From positions 23,060 through 87,059 of IMG/VR virus record IMGVR_UViG_3300034524_000181: a DNA stretch of 64,000 nucleotides; one strand, written 5' to 3'. Each line of letters opens with the position of its first letter. Within the stretch, counting starts at the first letter, position 1. A model generated the notes under the pieces. The model saw nothing but the letters and a program-made list of their open reading frames with translations. It did no database searches and was not told the DNA's origin. This DNA is from a virus. The position numbers and the translations under genes are program-made. Positions 26,622-36,021 of the stretch are shown piece after piece.

Positions 26622-27395
26622 TCACCTCCATCTGCTTTTAGCCATAATCTTCAGCTCCGAAAAAGTTGCTCCCGCCACTGAAACTGTTATTTCATTTTCA
26701 CCTTTGTGCAGTATAGGAAAGTTAAGCTCATCCAAGCCTGCAAGCCCATTTCTAAGTGTATTTCCGTTTGCATCGGTAATTTTTGCAGTTACTAATCCAC
26801 TATCAATGACAAGCACTTCATCTGCTGCCAAAGCCCCAAATACTCGTAGTTCTTCGCCATTTGTCGTAATAGAAATGTAGGTGGATGATGAGCTGCTGAT
26901 TATCCCCTTAAGTTGATAAACCGGTTCTGAATCCGCATTCCCAGTTAACCTTTTAATTTCATGAGCACCAACACTGGAAATCGTAAATTGTTCATCTATC
27001 AGTGCATAGGCGTGTGGATCTGGACAAATAAATTTTAATTCAAAGGCTCCAGCAGTTCTAAGTAATCTCTCACAATCTACTTGTTCAGTAAGCCGAGCAT
27101 AAAAGTATCGATCGGGAATATCCTCTAATACAAGCTGCTTGAGACCATTCATTGGATTAAGCCATTCTGCAATAGAGTCTAAAACGCTCACTAAATCTGC
27201 AAAACTCTTTTGAGGATATACATTACAGCTGATTGTTATGATCCGCTCTGAACTATCACAACCAAAATCTGCAACTCCCGCCTTTCCTGGAACAACCTCA
27301 TACGAATTTCGTAGAGCGGGCGATGCCTGCCACCTTGTAAGTTTTGCTTTTATCTTCATATTTTTTGAATTGATACCATTATAAACGAAGCCCAT
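26622..27395 (-). CDS. Distal tail protein (Dit, siphovirus tail component)
   Basis: 257 residues. MGFVYNGINSKNMKIKAKL is the typical Dit start, followed by GLKQLVLEDIPDRYFYARLT and AFELKFICPDPHAYA, hallmarks of the siphovirus distal tail family. The C-terminal galectin-like half ends ...ITVSVAGATFSELKIMAKSRW. Forms the hexameric hub joining tail tube and tip proteins. Located between the tape measure and the tail-tip gene. Confidence 0.88.
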   Translation of the reverse strand: MGFVYNGINSKNMKIKAKLTRWQASPALRNSYEVVPGKAGVADFGCDSSERIITISCNVYPQKSFADLVSVLDSIAEWLNPMNGLKQLVLEDIPDRYFYARLTEQVDCERLLRTAGAFELKFICPDPHAYALIDEQFTISSVGAHEIKRLTGNADSEPVYQLKGIISSSSSTYISITTNGEELRVFGALAADEVLVIDSGLVTAKITDANGNTLRNGLAGLDELNFPILHKGENEITVSVAGATFSELKIMAKSRWR

Positions 27396-27408
27396 ACATC
27401 GCCCTCCT

Positions 27409-29967
27409 TTATGCAGTTATAAATCTTCCTTGAGCTCGTGATCCTGTTTGCATTAAATTATATAGCTCCTGTGAAATCTTCCGAATGTCGTCCTCACTTC
27501 GAACAATCATCTGCTGTATCGTAATTAATGAACCTTCAAAAGTTCCATAGCTGCTACTAATGCCAGCTCCATTCATATTCAGATTGGAGTTGATGTCAAA
27601 ATCAGTAGGGATAGCATTTTGCATATCCTTACTAACACTATTCATTGCTTTTTCAAAACCAACACCAATACCCTCTCCAAGGTTTTCGCCTATACCAGCA
27701 AATAATGTAGATGGTGAATGAATGCCAAAGAAATTTTTTATTTTATCGACAACACCACCAAAAAAGCCTGAAATTTTATCCCAAAGCCAGGCTCCAGCAT
27801 CTGAGATACCCTGCCATAATCCTTTGATCAAATTGGTTCCAACCTGAGCCATTTGCCAAATTGAGCCTGTAAACCCTTTAACCAGTGCTGTAATAATTTG
27901 AGGTACAGCTTTTACAACCTCTACAATAATCGTTGGAAGGTTCTTAATCAGTGAAACTAACAGCATGATTCCCGCCTGAATAATCTGAGGTATGCTGCCA
28001 ATAATAGCATTCACAAGAGAGGACACAATCTTTGGTATAGCAGTAATAACAGTCGAAATGATCTGTGGAAGATTTTGAACCAGTGCTACTAACAATTGCA
28101 CTCCGGCATCAATAAACTGCGGAATTGAGCCCAAAATCGCTGTTATTAGCCCGTCGACAATTTGCGGAATTGCTTCTACAATTACTGTGATGATTTCTGG
28201 TAAAGCTGAAATTAAAGATGTTAGAAGTTGAATACCCGCTTCGATTATTTGAGGTATTGCACCAATAATAAAATCTACTATCCCAGTAATAATGACCGGC
28301 AATGCTGCAATCAACACTGGAAGAGCATCCAAAATACCCTGAGTTAGTCCAAGTACAAGCTGAAGTGCCGCCTCTAGGATCATTGGTAGGTTATCCAAAA
28401 GTGCCTGCACAATTTGTATCACTGCTGATACCGCAGCCGGAATTAACTGTGGCAGTGCTTCTGCAATTCCACTGACAATAGTTCCGATCATTTGTACTCC
28501 TGCCGTAACAAGTGCTGGTAAAGTTTCAATGATTCCATTGACTAATGTCATCAGTAGTATGACAGCCGCCTCTGTTATCTTCGGTAATGCAGAGGTAAGT
28601 CCTTGAACTAGAGAAATAATTATTTGAGAAGCAATATCCACTACAATTGGCAACTGCTCAGAAATAAATTGAACTGCTTCTTCTAAGATTCCACCAAAAG
28701 CATCAATTAAGCCTTGAACACCATCTTTCTCAAAGGCTTGAGATAATTCATCAATCCAACCATTAACCATCGGAAGAACAGTTCCAGAAAGCATGGTTGT
28801 TAACCCTTCAGCAAGCTGCCCCTTTAACGAAGCAACTCCATCCTCAAGAGTTGCCATTTGCCCAGAAAAAGTTTTGGATTGTGCTTCCATTGAACCATAG
28901 AAACGCCCACCTTCTGATGTTGCTGATGCAAATGCCTCCGCAACCATGTCTGCTGAAATTGCCCCTTTTGACATTTCCTCCTTGAGTTCACCGATGGATT
29001 TTCCGGTCTTACGTGAAATTTCCTCTAATGGGTTAAAGCCTGCATTAATCATTTGCATTAGGTCTTGCCCTGTTAACTTACCGGTTGAGGACATCTGTGC
29101 AAATGCTAAAGTTAAACTTTTGAATTTTTCGGCATCCCCCTGAGATATATCACCCAACTGTTTCATTCTTATTTGAGCTTCTTCTGCAGACATTCCAAAG
29201 CTCATAAGAGTTTGGGCTGATTGAGCAAGATCTTGCATTCCAAATGGAGTAGCCGCTGCTTCCTTTTTCAGATCATTCACTAACTTTTGTGCTTTTGCCT
29301 CATCGCCCAGCATGGTAGTAAACGATGCAGTATAACTTTCCATTTGAGCGTTGTATTCAACGCCATCCTTCATCGCACCCACAAATGCTTTTCCTATTCC
29401 CGCAATAGCCGAGCCTAATGCTTTTACTCCACCGATTATGGCATCTGATAGCAGATTTGCTTTAAGTACATCTCCCAAAACAGAGGTTTTCTTAGTGGCA
29501 TCATCCATTTCATTGCCAACATCATCAACATTATCAGCAAGTTCATCGGCTGCATCAGCAGCATCTTCCATGTTGTCAGCACTTTCATCTGTAGCATCGG
29601 AATGATCACGCAAACTCTTATTGTTATTTTCAAGTTCTCGTTCCATGCCATTGAGCTCAGCCAAAGCTTTATTTAATTGAATCTGCCAATTTTGAGTTCT
29701 ACGATCATTTTCTCCGAAAGAAGTGGAGGCATTATCTAGTGCAGATCGTAGTGTCTCTATCTTTTCTTTTTGTGCATCGATCGTTTTTTCTAATATTTCA
29801 TTACGCGCTGTTAAGGCTTGGATGGACTTATCATTTTTATCAAACTGGGAGCTGATTAGAGCCATCTCACTACCTAAGACTTTAAATGCCTGGTTAATAT
29901 CACGAAGTGCATTTTTAAATTCCTTTTCGCCTTCCACTCCGATTTTTAAACCGAAATTATCTGCCAA
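27409..29967 (-). CDS. Tail tape measure protein
   Basis: 852 residues, starting with TTG at 29967, chosen because GGAGG lies six to seven bases upstream and the product MADNFGLKIGVEGEKEFKNA fits the family; a longer frame to 29997 has no RBS. Coiled coil at 35-170, then a tape-measure N-terminal domain (FGMQDLAQSAQTLMSFGMSA, LTGQDLMQMINAGFNPLEEI). Residues about 430-720 are a run of hydrophobic imperfect repeats of the form LPQIIEAGIQLL...LP. It sets tail length and is threaded through the tail tube. Confidence 0.92.
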   Translation of the reverse strand: MADNFGLKIGVEGEKEFKNALRDINQAFKVLGSEMALISSQFDKNDKSIQALTARNEILEKTIDAQKEKIETLRSALDNASTSFGENDRRTQNWQIQLNKALAELNGMERELENNNKSLRDHSDATDESADNMEDAADAADELADNVDDVGNEMDDATKKTSVLGDVLKANLLSDAIIGGVKALGSAIAGIGKAFVGAMKDGVEYNAQMESYTASFTTMLGDEAKAQKLVNDLKKEAAATPFGMQDLAQSAQTLMSFGMSAEEAQIRMKQLGDISQGDAEKFKSLTLAFAQMSSTGKLTGQDLMQMINAGFNPLEEISRKTGKSIGELKEEMSKGAISADMVAEAFASATSEGGRFYGSMEAQSKTFSGQMATLEDGVASLKGQLAEGLTTMLSGTVLPMVNGWIDELSQAFEKDGVQGLIDAFGGILEEAVQFISEQLPIVVDIASQIIISLVQGLTSALPKITEAAVILLMTLVNGIIETLPALVTAGVQMIGTIVSGIAEALPQLIPAAVSAVIQIVQALLDNLPMILEAALQLVLGLTQGILDALPVLIAALPVIITGIVDFIIGAIPQIIEAGIQLLTSLISALPEIITVIVEAIPQIVDGLITAILGSIPQFIDAGVQLLVALVQNLPQIISTVITAIPKIVSSLVNAIIGSIPQIIQAGIMLLVSLIKNLPTIIVEVVKAVPQIITALVKGFTGSIWQMAQVGTNLIKGLWQGISDAGAWLWDKISGFFGGVVDKIKNFFGIHSPSTLFAGIGENLGEGIGVGFEKAMNSVSKDMQNAIPTDFDINSNLNMNGAGISSSYGTFEGSLITIQQMIVRSEDDIRKISQELYNLMQTGSRAQGRFITA

Positions 29968-29993
29968 GATTACCTCCTCCTTTCGTTGAAAAA

Positions 29994-30565
29994 TCAAATC
30001 CCATAAGGAATAATGTCATCGATATAAAGTTCCCGCTTCGGTTTTGACATCCCAAGGAACTGCTTATGACACTCCCATAAATCCATAAGCAAGCCAATAG
30101 GTGTAAGCCATGTTTCCTCTTCAGTGCGATTTAAATGAACAGTTCCGTAATATAAAAGCCGGGTAAAGAGTTCATTCTCATTTACCCGGTTTGCACGTTT
30201 TTTGAGTCATCTTCAGACTCAATATTCCTTTTTGTTCCCTTGAACATAGCTTCTGTTAGAGCACTCTTATATGTCGCTAGTTCCAAAGGAGAAGTAAGAA
30301 GCTCAACTTCTTCTTGAGTAAGAAGCGGCTTTTTGTTATCTGGATTTCGCAGGTTATGAATGAGCAGGCTCTGATTGGCCATTAAAGTTATCAGCCAGAC
30401 TATTTCATCCAGTGCCATTTCGAAGTTCTCAGACTTCATCAATTTTTCACCCAAATTTTCAAGGCCACCATATCTACCCGCAATTTCTTTCGTGGCTTTA
30501 GTAGTAAGAATAAGTTCATACTCCTGCCCGCCAATATTAATCATTGCACTTCGTTCTTTATCCAT
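29994..30565 (-). CDS. Tail assembly chaperone GT, product of a -1 frameshift
   Basis: The 127-residue G protein (30182-30565) ends just past the heptamer A AAA AAC (30203-30197). Slipping by -1 avoids its TAA and continues in an open frame to TGA at 29994-29996, adding NENELFTRLLYYGTVHLN ... WECHKQFLGMSKPKRELYID, the recognised family of tail chaperone extensions (Gp14-type). Without frameshifting this second frame has no good start. The two products would chaperone tube polymerisation on the tape measure. Confidence 0.8.
30159..30203 (-). promoter_or_regulatory. Programmed -1 ribosomal frameshift signal
   Basis: Slippery sequence A AAA AAC (30203-30197) in the correct phase (TCA AAA AAC), seven bases, then a perfect 9-bp stem CCGGGTAAA/TTTACCCGG (30189-30159) with a 13-base loop. 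The zero-frame stop TAA is inside the stem. This is the textbook arrangement of heptamer, spacer and stimulatory structure. Confidence 0.88.
30182..30565 (-). CDS. Tail assembly chaperone G (zero-frame product)
   Basis: 127 residues, beginning MDKERSAMINIGGQEYELIL, with TTKATKEIAGRYGGLENLGE typical of Firmicute tail chaperones (phage gp12/gp13-type). AGGGGG precedes the ATG. It is made in excess over the GT fusion and coats the tape measure protein during tail assembly. Sits between the major tail protein and the tape measure, the conserved location. Confidence 0.85.
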   Translation of the reverse strand: MDKERSAMINIGGQEYELILTTKATKEIAGRYGGLENLGEKLMKSENFEMALDEIVWLITLMANQSLLIHNLRNPDNKKPLLTQEEVELLTSPLELATYKSALTEAMFKGTKRNIESEDDSKNVQTG

Positions 30566-30577
30566 TTCAATTCCCCC

Positions 30578-31180
30578 TTACTCTCCAATTCCACTAGAAG
30601 CTGCGAATGTGGGCTCATACACTTCGTTGAACCAGCTATTAATAACCGTTGAAGTTACCCCTTCATCACCCTCGTTAACTTCCGCCTTCCATGGATGCTT
30701 ACCTTGACCATCTAGCTTATTTCTTCGAAGCACTGTTCCTTCGATAGTTGGGGTTGAAAAAGTGATACTATCGCCTTTTGTCGCTAAGTTTGTTGCAGGA
30801 ATTCCAAACTTCACACGATACAGCCAAAAGTATCGGTATTTACCGTTTGCTTTTTGTGCTCTGAAGCCAATCGCAACTGGAGCTCCACCATCCTCACTGG
30901 TTGAGATGAGCACATGATTGTCATCAATGGTAGCTCCTGTTAAATCTCCGGCAGCTGCTACACCTATATCATCAATACCGAGTGTAAGGGTACCGCTTTT
31001 AAATTCTTTTACAATCTCAGCAGCACCATCATCTGCATAAAGAGTTGCCTCAGCAAGCTCAACGGAAAGTTCTGCACTGATTGCTTTTGCCAGAGGTTTC
31101 GGTGTTTCATAGGTTTCATCACCGTTTATGTCTTCAGTGATTTTTGCATAATAAAGCCTATCAAGACCTATCGTAGCCAT
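30578..31180 (-). CDS. Major tail protein (phi13 family)
   Basis: 200 residues. MATIGLDRLYYAKITEDING, then ATLYADDGAAEIVKEFKSGT and YRYFWLYRVKFGIP are characteristic of phi13-type tail tube proteins. It polymerises into the tail tube. The high Gly/Ala/Thr content fits an abundant structural protein. It is followed by the chaperone pair and preceded by head-tail joining genes. Confidence 0.9.
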   Translation of the reverse strand: MATIGLDRLYYAKITEDINGDETYETPKPLAKAISAELSVELAEATLYADDGAAEIVKEFKSGTLTLGIDDIGVAAAGDLTGATIDDNHVLISTSEDGGAPVAIGFRAQKANGKYRYFWLYRVKFGIPATNLATKGDSITFSTPTIEGTVLRRNKLDGQGKHPWKAEVNEGDEGVTSTVINSWFNEVYEPTFAASSGIGE

Positions 31181-31183
31181 TTC

Positions 31184-31537
31184 TTATTCCTCCATTTCCA
31201 ATTGAAATTCATATGATTTAGCCACATCTATGGCATAATGGTGATAATCGGTATCATCCTCATGTCCAATGTACCGACGGTCCGTTATAGTAAAATCCGC
31301 ACCCAAAAGAGTGCGGACAATAGTGTTTTTTATAGTTGTATAATTTCCTTTTACAAATAAGGAAAGTCTAGCTTCCTGTACTTCATATCCTGGTGCATTA
31401 TCAGCATGAACTTCGAATAAATCAATAAGTGGTGTAATTACAATATAAATATCAGGAGGAACACCAGAAAACCGTCCTGTCTCTACTGGAATATTGCACA
31501 TATCTGCAATGAATTTGAGTTCATTTAATATACTCAT
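31184..31537 (-). CDS. Tail terminator / minor tail component (117 aa)
   Basis: MSILNELKFIADMCNIPVET, then PDIYIVITPLIDLFEVHADN and EVQEARLSLFVKGNYTTIKN. The size, location directly upstream of the tail tube gene and pattern match siphovirus tail-terminator proteins that cap the tail before joining the head. Overlaps the preceding gene by four bases. Confidence 0.7.
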   Translation of the reverse strand: MSILNELKFIADMCNIPVETGRFSGVPPDIYIVITPLIDLFEVHADNAPGYEVQEARLSLFVKGNYTTIKNTIVRTLLGADFTITDRRYIGHEDDTDYHHYAIDVAKSYEFQLEMEE

Positions 31538-31965
31538 AAGTTTTCTACCTCCTGCTCAAACCTTTTCTTCATAGCGTCAATACATGCTTTTCTTGACGCA
31601 CTTCTTGCAGGCTTTAAAAATGGTTTTGGTGGCTGACCTGATTTTCCATATTCAATAATATTGGCTATCTTGGCATTACTTTCGCCATTTCTTCGTGGCT
31701 CCTTGAAACCCACCTTCACGTTAAAATTTCCATTCCTATCTACTTTTGCCGGAGACAGTCCCAGGGAATTGACAAGCTCACCAGTAGACCGACTTTTCTC
31801 TTTTGTTCCACTACCAACTACAGCTTTCAAATTTGACATTACCTTTTCTAAAACAATTTCTCCGCCTGACTCAAGTACTTTTGGAATAATTTCATCCGTC
31901 TTTTCTCCCAGTCTTGATAGTTTTAGAAGGAACTCCTCAGGCATTTTAACTTGTACTTTAGCCAC
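31534..31965 (-). CDS. HK97 gp10-like head-tail component
   Basis: 143 residues if started at GTG 31965 (product MAKVQVKMPEEFLLKLSRLG), which has AGGTGGTGGGG upstream and overlaps the preceding stop slightly; an ATG at 31998 would give 11 more residues but lies well inside the preceding gene. Contains the gp10-like pattern ...ANIIEYGKSGQPPKPFLKPA with a Pro-rich end common to head-tail connector/tail completion proteins. Confidence 0.78.
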   Translation of the reverse strand: MAKVQVKMPEEFLLKLSRLGEKTDEIIPKVLESGGEIVLEKVMSNLKAVVGSGTKEKSRSTGELVNSLGLSPAKVDRNGNFNVKVGFKEPRRNGESNAKIANIIEYGKSGQPPKPFLKPARSASRKACIDAMKKRFEQEVENL

Positions 31966-32293
31966 TTGACCCCACCACCTTTTTTGCCAAAACTTCAATA
32001 TATATGCCTCTGCCTTTTACATCTTCAACATTTGTAATCTCATAACGACCATCACTACACACAATCACCGTATTGGTAGACACCTCAACATCAGGTATCT
32101 TACGAAAGCAAAACAGAGCAGTCGCTTCAGAAAATACTGCTCGATTGGCCCATTTTTTATTACCATGACGTTCTTCTTTATAAGCACGAACAGAAGCAAG
32201 GATGATATCCTTAGATTTACCGAAACCTTCACTGTCTCTCGTTGTTTCAACGGATATGATATCAATAAAGGTGTTCATCTTACCAAAACTCAT
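31958..32293 (-). CDS. Phage head-tail adaptor (head closure) protein
   Basis: 111 residues: MSFGKMNTFIDIISVETTRD, RAYKEERHGNKKWANRAVFS, then CSDGRYEITNVEDVKGRGIY. This matches the SPP1 gp16-like head-tail joining family. It stands between the connector and gp10-like gene in the expected order. Confidence 0.8.
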   Translation of the reverse strand: MSFGKMNTFIDIISVETTRDSEGFGKSKDIILASVRAYKEERHGNKKWANRAVFSEATALFCFRKIPDVEVSTNTVIVCSDGRYEITNVEDVKGRGIYIEVLAKKVVGSSG

Positions 32294-32296
32294 ACT

Positions 32297-32605
32297 CTAC
32301 ACCTTCCAATCTCGGTCAAGTCTAAGCAGTAAATTTACAGTGTTCCAAACTTGTTGGCTTGCCTGGACGTTATCAGCAAAAAAGCCGCCAGTACTGCCAT
32401 CTCGACTTTCATAGAAGTGAGATGATAACATGATGACGGCTTGCTCTGTAGTTGGTGGCATTTCATTTTCAGAATAATGTCCTTCTGGTAGGTGCTGATA
32501 ACTCTCGGCATAAGCGATAGCGGTGTTGATATACATTTGAAGAAGCTCATCATCGCGTTCATGCTCGAGAATTAAGTTAGCTTTTACTTTTTCAAATAGA
32601 GTCAT
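32297..32605 (-). CDS. Phage gp6-like head-tail connector
   Basis: 102 residues from ATG 32605 (MTLFEKVKANLILEHERDDE); AAAGGATGG lies upstream, favouring this over the ATG/GTG four codons earlier. The helical pattern ELLQMYINTAIAYAESYQHL and AVIMLSSHFYESRDG are typical of gp6/DNA packaging adaptor proteins. It forms a ring beneath the portal. Confidence 0.82.
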   Translation of the reverse strand: MTLFEKVKANLILEHERDDELLQMYINTAIAYAESYQHLPEGHYSENEMPPTTEQAVIMLSSHFYESRDGSTGGFFADNVQASQQVWNTVNLLLRLDRDWKV

Positions 32606-32624
32606 AACCGTCACCATCCTTTTT

Positions 32625-32846
32625 TTAAGGCGTATCCGCAGTCATGATTCCTGCGGCTTTAAGCTTACTTAGTAAGGCATTAAAGTCTGTCACCAAAGCT
32701 TCTACAGTTTCCGCAGTACTTGCTGGTTGATTATCAAGAACAGGGAGCCCAGTTACTTTGGCTCCCTCTTCAATTACAAGCTCTCCACCTATAACTGTCT
32801 TTTCCCCGCCTTGTTCGGTGTAGTTCTTTGCGTTATAGCTCATCAT
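32625..32846 (-). CDS. Head fibre-like protein
   Basis: 73 residues: NYTEQGGEKTVIGGELVIEE then GAKVTGLPVLDNQPASTAET. The glycine-rich beta start and the Ala-rich tail resemble the phage head fibre (phage_fiber_2) family found directly after the capsid gene in Firmicute phages. Small surface decoration protein by inference. Confidence 0.7.
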   Translation of the reverse strand: MMSYNAKNYTEQGGEKTVIGGELVIEEGAKVTGLPVLDNQPASTAETVEALVTDFNALLSKLKAAGIMTADTP

Positions 32847-32858
32847 TTACACCTCCCA

Positions 32859-34058
32859 TTAAGCCTTCTGCTGAAGAACTTTGATGGCTTCAGGTAAGAT
32901 AAGCTTTCCATCTACACGCTGGCTCGCAAGGAAACCAACCTGCCCTGTGGTTGCAAAAAGCTCGTTTAAACGTTTGAAAGAACGTCCCTGTCTATCGGCA
33001 ATCCAATAATATCCGAAATCACCGAAGGCAATAGTTTTAGCTCCAGCTTCAATAGTAGGAGCATAAGCTGAAGTATAAACCGGACGATTTAATAAAGTAT
33101 CTGGAGTACCTGCTGTTAAAGAAGGCTGCCACAGATATTGACCTTGACCGTCTTTCAGCTTACGGATTGCCTTTACTGTTGCATCATTCATCAGGAATAC
33201 CGCGTTCTTTCTATATGGCGCTTTTAATGAGTAAACAAGATCGATAATCTCATCTGCAGTAATAGCAGTTGCAGACCCTGCTGTCACTCCAAGCTGTGCT
33301 CCGCCTGTTGCGTTGAAAATACCAGTAGGTTTTCCATCTCCATCTCCAACTAAAAAAGCTTCTTCTTCCTTAGCACCGATTCTACGGGCAAATTCAGTGG
33401 AGATATAATTCTCCAGATCAAATACACTGTCATTGAGAAGTTCATCAGAAACTTTAATCATTGTACCCAGCTTGTAAGCACCAATAGATGTCTGACCGAA
33501 TACAGAATCACTCTCATCAAACTCCTCACCTTCGTCAAGCTAAGCAGCTGTGCCTTTGGTCACCACAACCGGGATTTTACGATCACCACTTGAAGTTTGA
33601 ATAATCTTTGCAAGTTTACGGAATACATTCTCTTCCTCAAGAGTTTGAACCAAGGTGCTCTCAAATTCATCAGGAACAAGGTATCCTCCCTCAGAATCAG
33701 TGCCTACAGATAAGGCGTTTAACACATCATGACGAGGGTTTTTGCTACGCATTACGTTCCAGAATGCTTTCCTATATTCATCACTGGCTCTTCCGGTCTT
33801 TGTATCCATCCCTGGAACAGCTGGCTTTCCAGTAAGAGGCATATTTACTGGCTTATTAAGCTCTGCTTCAAGAGCCTCTTGACGTTCCAATCTTGCTATT
33901 TCCTTACCGAGATTAATAATGTCTTCTTCCATTTTGTCATAGGTTGCTGCATCTTCTGCGGATACAAGCCCATCACTACCACGCTTTGAATCAAGAAATG
34001 CCTTTGCTGCTTCCCATGCTTTTGCGCGTTTTTCACGCAGTTCAAGAATTTTACTCAT
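32859..34058 (-). pseudogene. HK97-family major capsid protein, interrupted by in-frame TAG
   Basis: One frame of 399 codons encoding an N-terminal scaffold-like delta domain (coiled coil, to about 105), then the HK97 capsid fold (SVGTDSEGGYLVPDEFESTL, RKLAKIIQTSSGDRKIPVVV, then after the TAG FDESDSVFGQTSIGAYKLGT, VSDELLNDSVFDLENYISTE, ARRIGAKEEEAFLVGDG). The TAG at 33540-33542 follows KGTAA, where relatives usually have Trp, so a single TGG to TAG change explains it. Without suppression no full-length capsid is made. The genes on both sides are intact. Confidence 0.85.
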
Positions 34059-34069
34059 TTTTATTCCTC

Positions 34070-34750
34070 CTAATATTTCAATAAATTAAGCCGCTCATAA
34101 AGCGGCTCTACTGACTGTTTTACAACTGGTTTTTGAAGTTTATTCATTAGTGAATTGGTCACTGCTCTTCTGCTGAATACAAAGCTGTCTTGTAGTGAAC
34201 TCTCTCCTGGTTTGAACATAATGTCATCTGCAAAACCAAGCTCAACTGCCTTATTGGCGTTTAGCCAAGTTTCAGCATCCATCAGGTGCGACAACCTTGT
34301 TCTAGATAAGCCGGTTTTAAGCTCATATGCATTGATGATGCTCTCTTTCACTTCATCAAGCATTTGGATTGCTTTTTGCATCTCCTCACTATCGCCAATA
34401 GCTATGGTAAAGGGATTATGGATCATCATCAGTGAGGTAGGAGACATTAAGACTTCCGTCCCTGCCATAGCGATGACAGAAGCAGCTGATGCAGCAATAC
34501 CGTCAATCTTTACAGTGACGTTTCCTTTATAATCCATTAGCATGTTGTATATCTGAGATGCTGCAATACAATCACCACCAGGAGAGTTAATCCAAACTAC
34601 TATGTCTCCTTCACCACTCATTAGCTCTTCTCTAAAAGCAGCTGGGGTAACATCATCCTCAAACCAACTCTCCTCGGCAATTGCACCGTTTAGATAGAGG
34701 GTTCGTGTCTGTGTATCTGTGTCGCGAACCCAATTCCAAAATTTCTTCAT
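34070..34750 (-). CDS. ClpP-like prohead maturation protease
   Basis: 226 residues. ClpP fold with WINSPGGDCIAASQIYNML, the nucleophile context GIAASAASVIAMAG (Ser88) and MMIHNPF (His111). A downstream Asp would complete the triad. It removes the capsid delta domain during prohead maturation. Lies between portal and capsid genes as in most HK97-like phages and overlaps the portal gene by four bases. Confidence 0.9.
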   Translation of the reverse strand: MKKFWNWVRDTDTQTRTLYLNGAIAEESWFEDDVTPAAFREELMSGEGDIVVWINSPGGDCIAASQIYNMLMDYKGNVTVKIDGIAASAASVIAMAGTEVLMSPTSLMMIHNPFTIAIGDSEEMQKAIQMLDEVKESIINAYELKTGLSRTRLSHLMDAETWLNANKAVELGFADDIMFKPGESSLQDSFVFSRRAVTNSLMNKLQKPVVKQSVEPLYERLNLLKY

Positions 34751-36009
34751 TCAGGTTTTCCCTCCAATCCTTCTTTATTTGCGAAAATACCCGCATCTTC
34801 AAGTTTGGTCATATTGCCATTGATTAGATATAAATCTCCTCCAAGCTCTGGTGGGATTCGATCAAGGTTCTCAAGCTCCCTAATATCATTGGCACTCATC
34901 CAGCCGTTCTGTCTCGCGGTTGCATACCCATTCATTCGAGAAACATAATCACCTCGAAGCAGTCCATCTACATTGAACTTGGCAAAATAAAGTTTCTTTT
35001 CATCTGGCCTTAAAAGTGCTCGGCTGATGGTCTGCTCCCAACGAATCACCCAAGGATCTAATGTGTATTTCACAAACTCCAGTGACTGTTGCTCAATATT
35101 AGAAAAGCTCGATTTTTCCAAGTCTCCTACCATATGTGGAGGTACGCGGAAAATTCGAGCGATTTCATTAATCTGAAATTTTCTTGTTTCTAAGAACTGA
35201 GCTTGTTCTGGTGAGATACCAATAGGCTGATACTTCATTCCTTCTTCAAGCACCGCTACACGATGAGAGTTACTGCTTCCCTGATAGGCTGCATTCCAAC
35301 TATCCCGTACTTTTTGAGGGTCTTTAATGGTACCTGGATGCTCAAGTACCCCTCCTGGAGCAGCTCCGTTAGCAAAGAATTTAGCTCCATATTCCTCACA
35401 AGCAATTGCCATACCTATAGCATTCTTAGCCATTGCAATCGGCGAATAGCCCACTAGTCCATCAAAGCCTAAGCCAGGTATATGAAATACATCACTTGGT
35501 CTAAGTGTGACTGTCATACCTTTCATCGTAGGTGCTTCATCAGAATACTTAGTATAAGTATAATAAAGAGCGCCACTGGAATCCCGATCCACCGACATTC
35601 GATTAGGCATTAACGGATATAGTGCTATGACTTCGCCTTTGCCATTTCGAATAATTTGTGCATAGGCATTACCCCATAATAAAAGATGAGTCATTAACGT
35701 TTCTCGGAAAACGAAAGAACTCATCTCTGGATTTGGCTCATCATGTAATAAAAAATACAGTGGATGAGAAAGTGCTTTCTCCTTACCACCGCTATCAGTG
35801 TGTTTATATAAGTGAAGGGGAAGTCCTGCCACAGCTTCTGCTAGTATTCTTACGCAAGAATAGACCGCAGTCATTTGCATTGCTGTATGCTCGTTTACTG
35901 GTTTACCGCTTGTTGTACCACCAAAAAAGAAGCTGTAATTGCTCCCTATGGTTCGGTTCTGAGGTTTATCACGTGCTTTGAAAATATTCGAAAACAATCC
36001 CATCTGCAT
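34747..36009 (-). CDS. HK97-family portal protein
   Basis: About 420 residues. HTAMQMTAVYSCVRILAEAV, LPLHLYKH, LLWGNAYAQIIRNGKGEVIA, and RIFRVPPHMVGDLEKSSFSN are diagnostic of HK97 portals. Several starts are close (GTG, ATG, ATG within four codons); AAAGGAG precedes them. It forms the dodecameric DNA entry ring and binds the terminase. Confidence 0.92.
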   Translation of the reverse strand: MQMGLFSNIFKARDKPQNRTIGSNYSFFFGGTTSGKPVNEHTAMQMTAVYSCVRILAEAVAGLPLHLYKHTDSGGKEKALSHPLYFLLHDEPNPEMSSFVFRETLMTHLLLWGNAYAQIIRNGKGEVIALYPLMPNRMSVDRDSSGALYYTYTKYSDEAPTMKGMTVTLRPSDVFHIPGLGFDGLVGYSPIAMAKNAIGMAIACEEYGAKFFANGAAPGGVLEHPGTIKDPQKVRDSWNAAYQGSSNSHRVAVLEEGMKYQPIGISPEQAQFLETRKFQINEIARIFRVPPHMVGDLEKSSFSNIEQQSLEFVKYTLDPWVIRWEQTISRALLRPDEKKLYFAKFNVDGLLRGDYVSRMNGYATARQNGWMSANDIRELENLDRIPPELGGDLYLINGNMTKLEDAGIFANKEGLEGKPE

Positions 36010-36021
36010 CACTCTCCTTTG

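Noticed and set aside
27600-28700. Possible CRISPR-like or DNA repeat array
   Set aside because: The periodicity is the codon-level trace of hydrophobic repeats in the tape measure protein. There is no constant repeat/variable spacer structure anywhere in the window.
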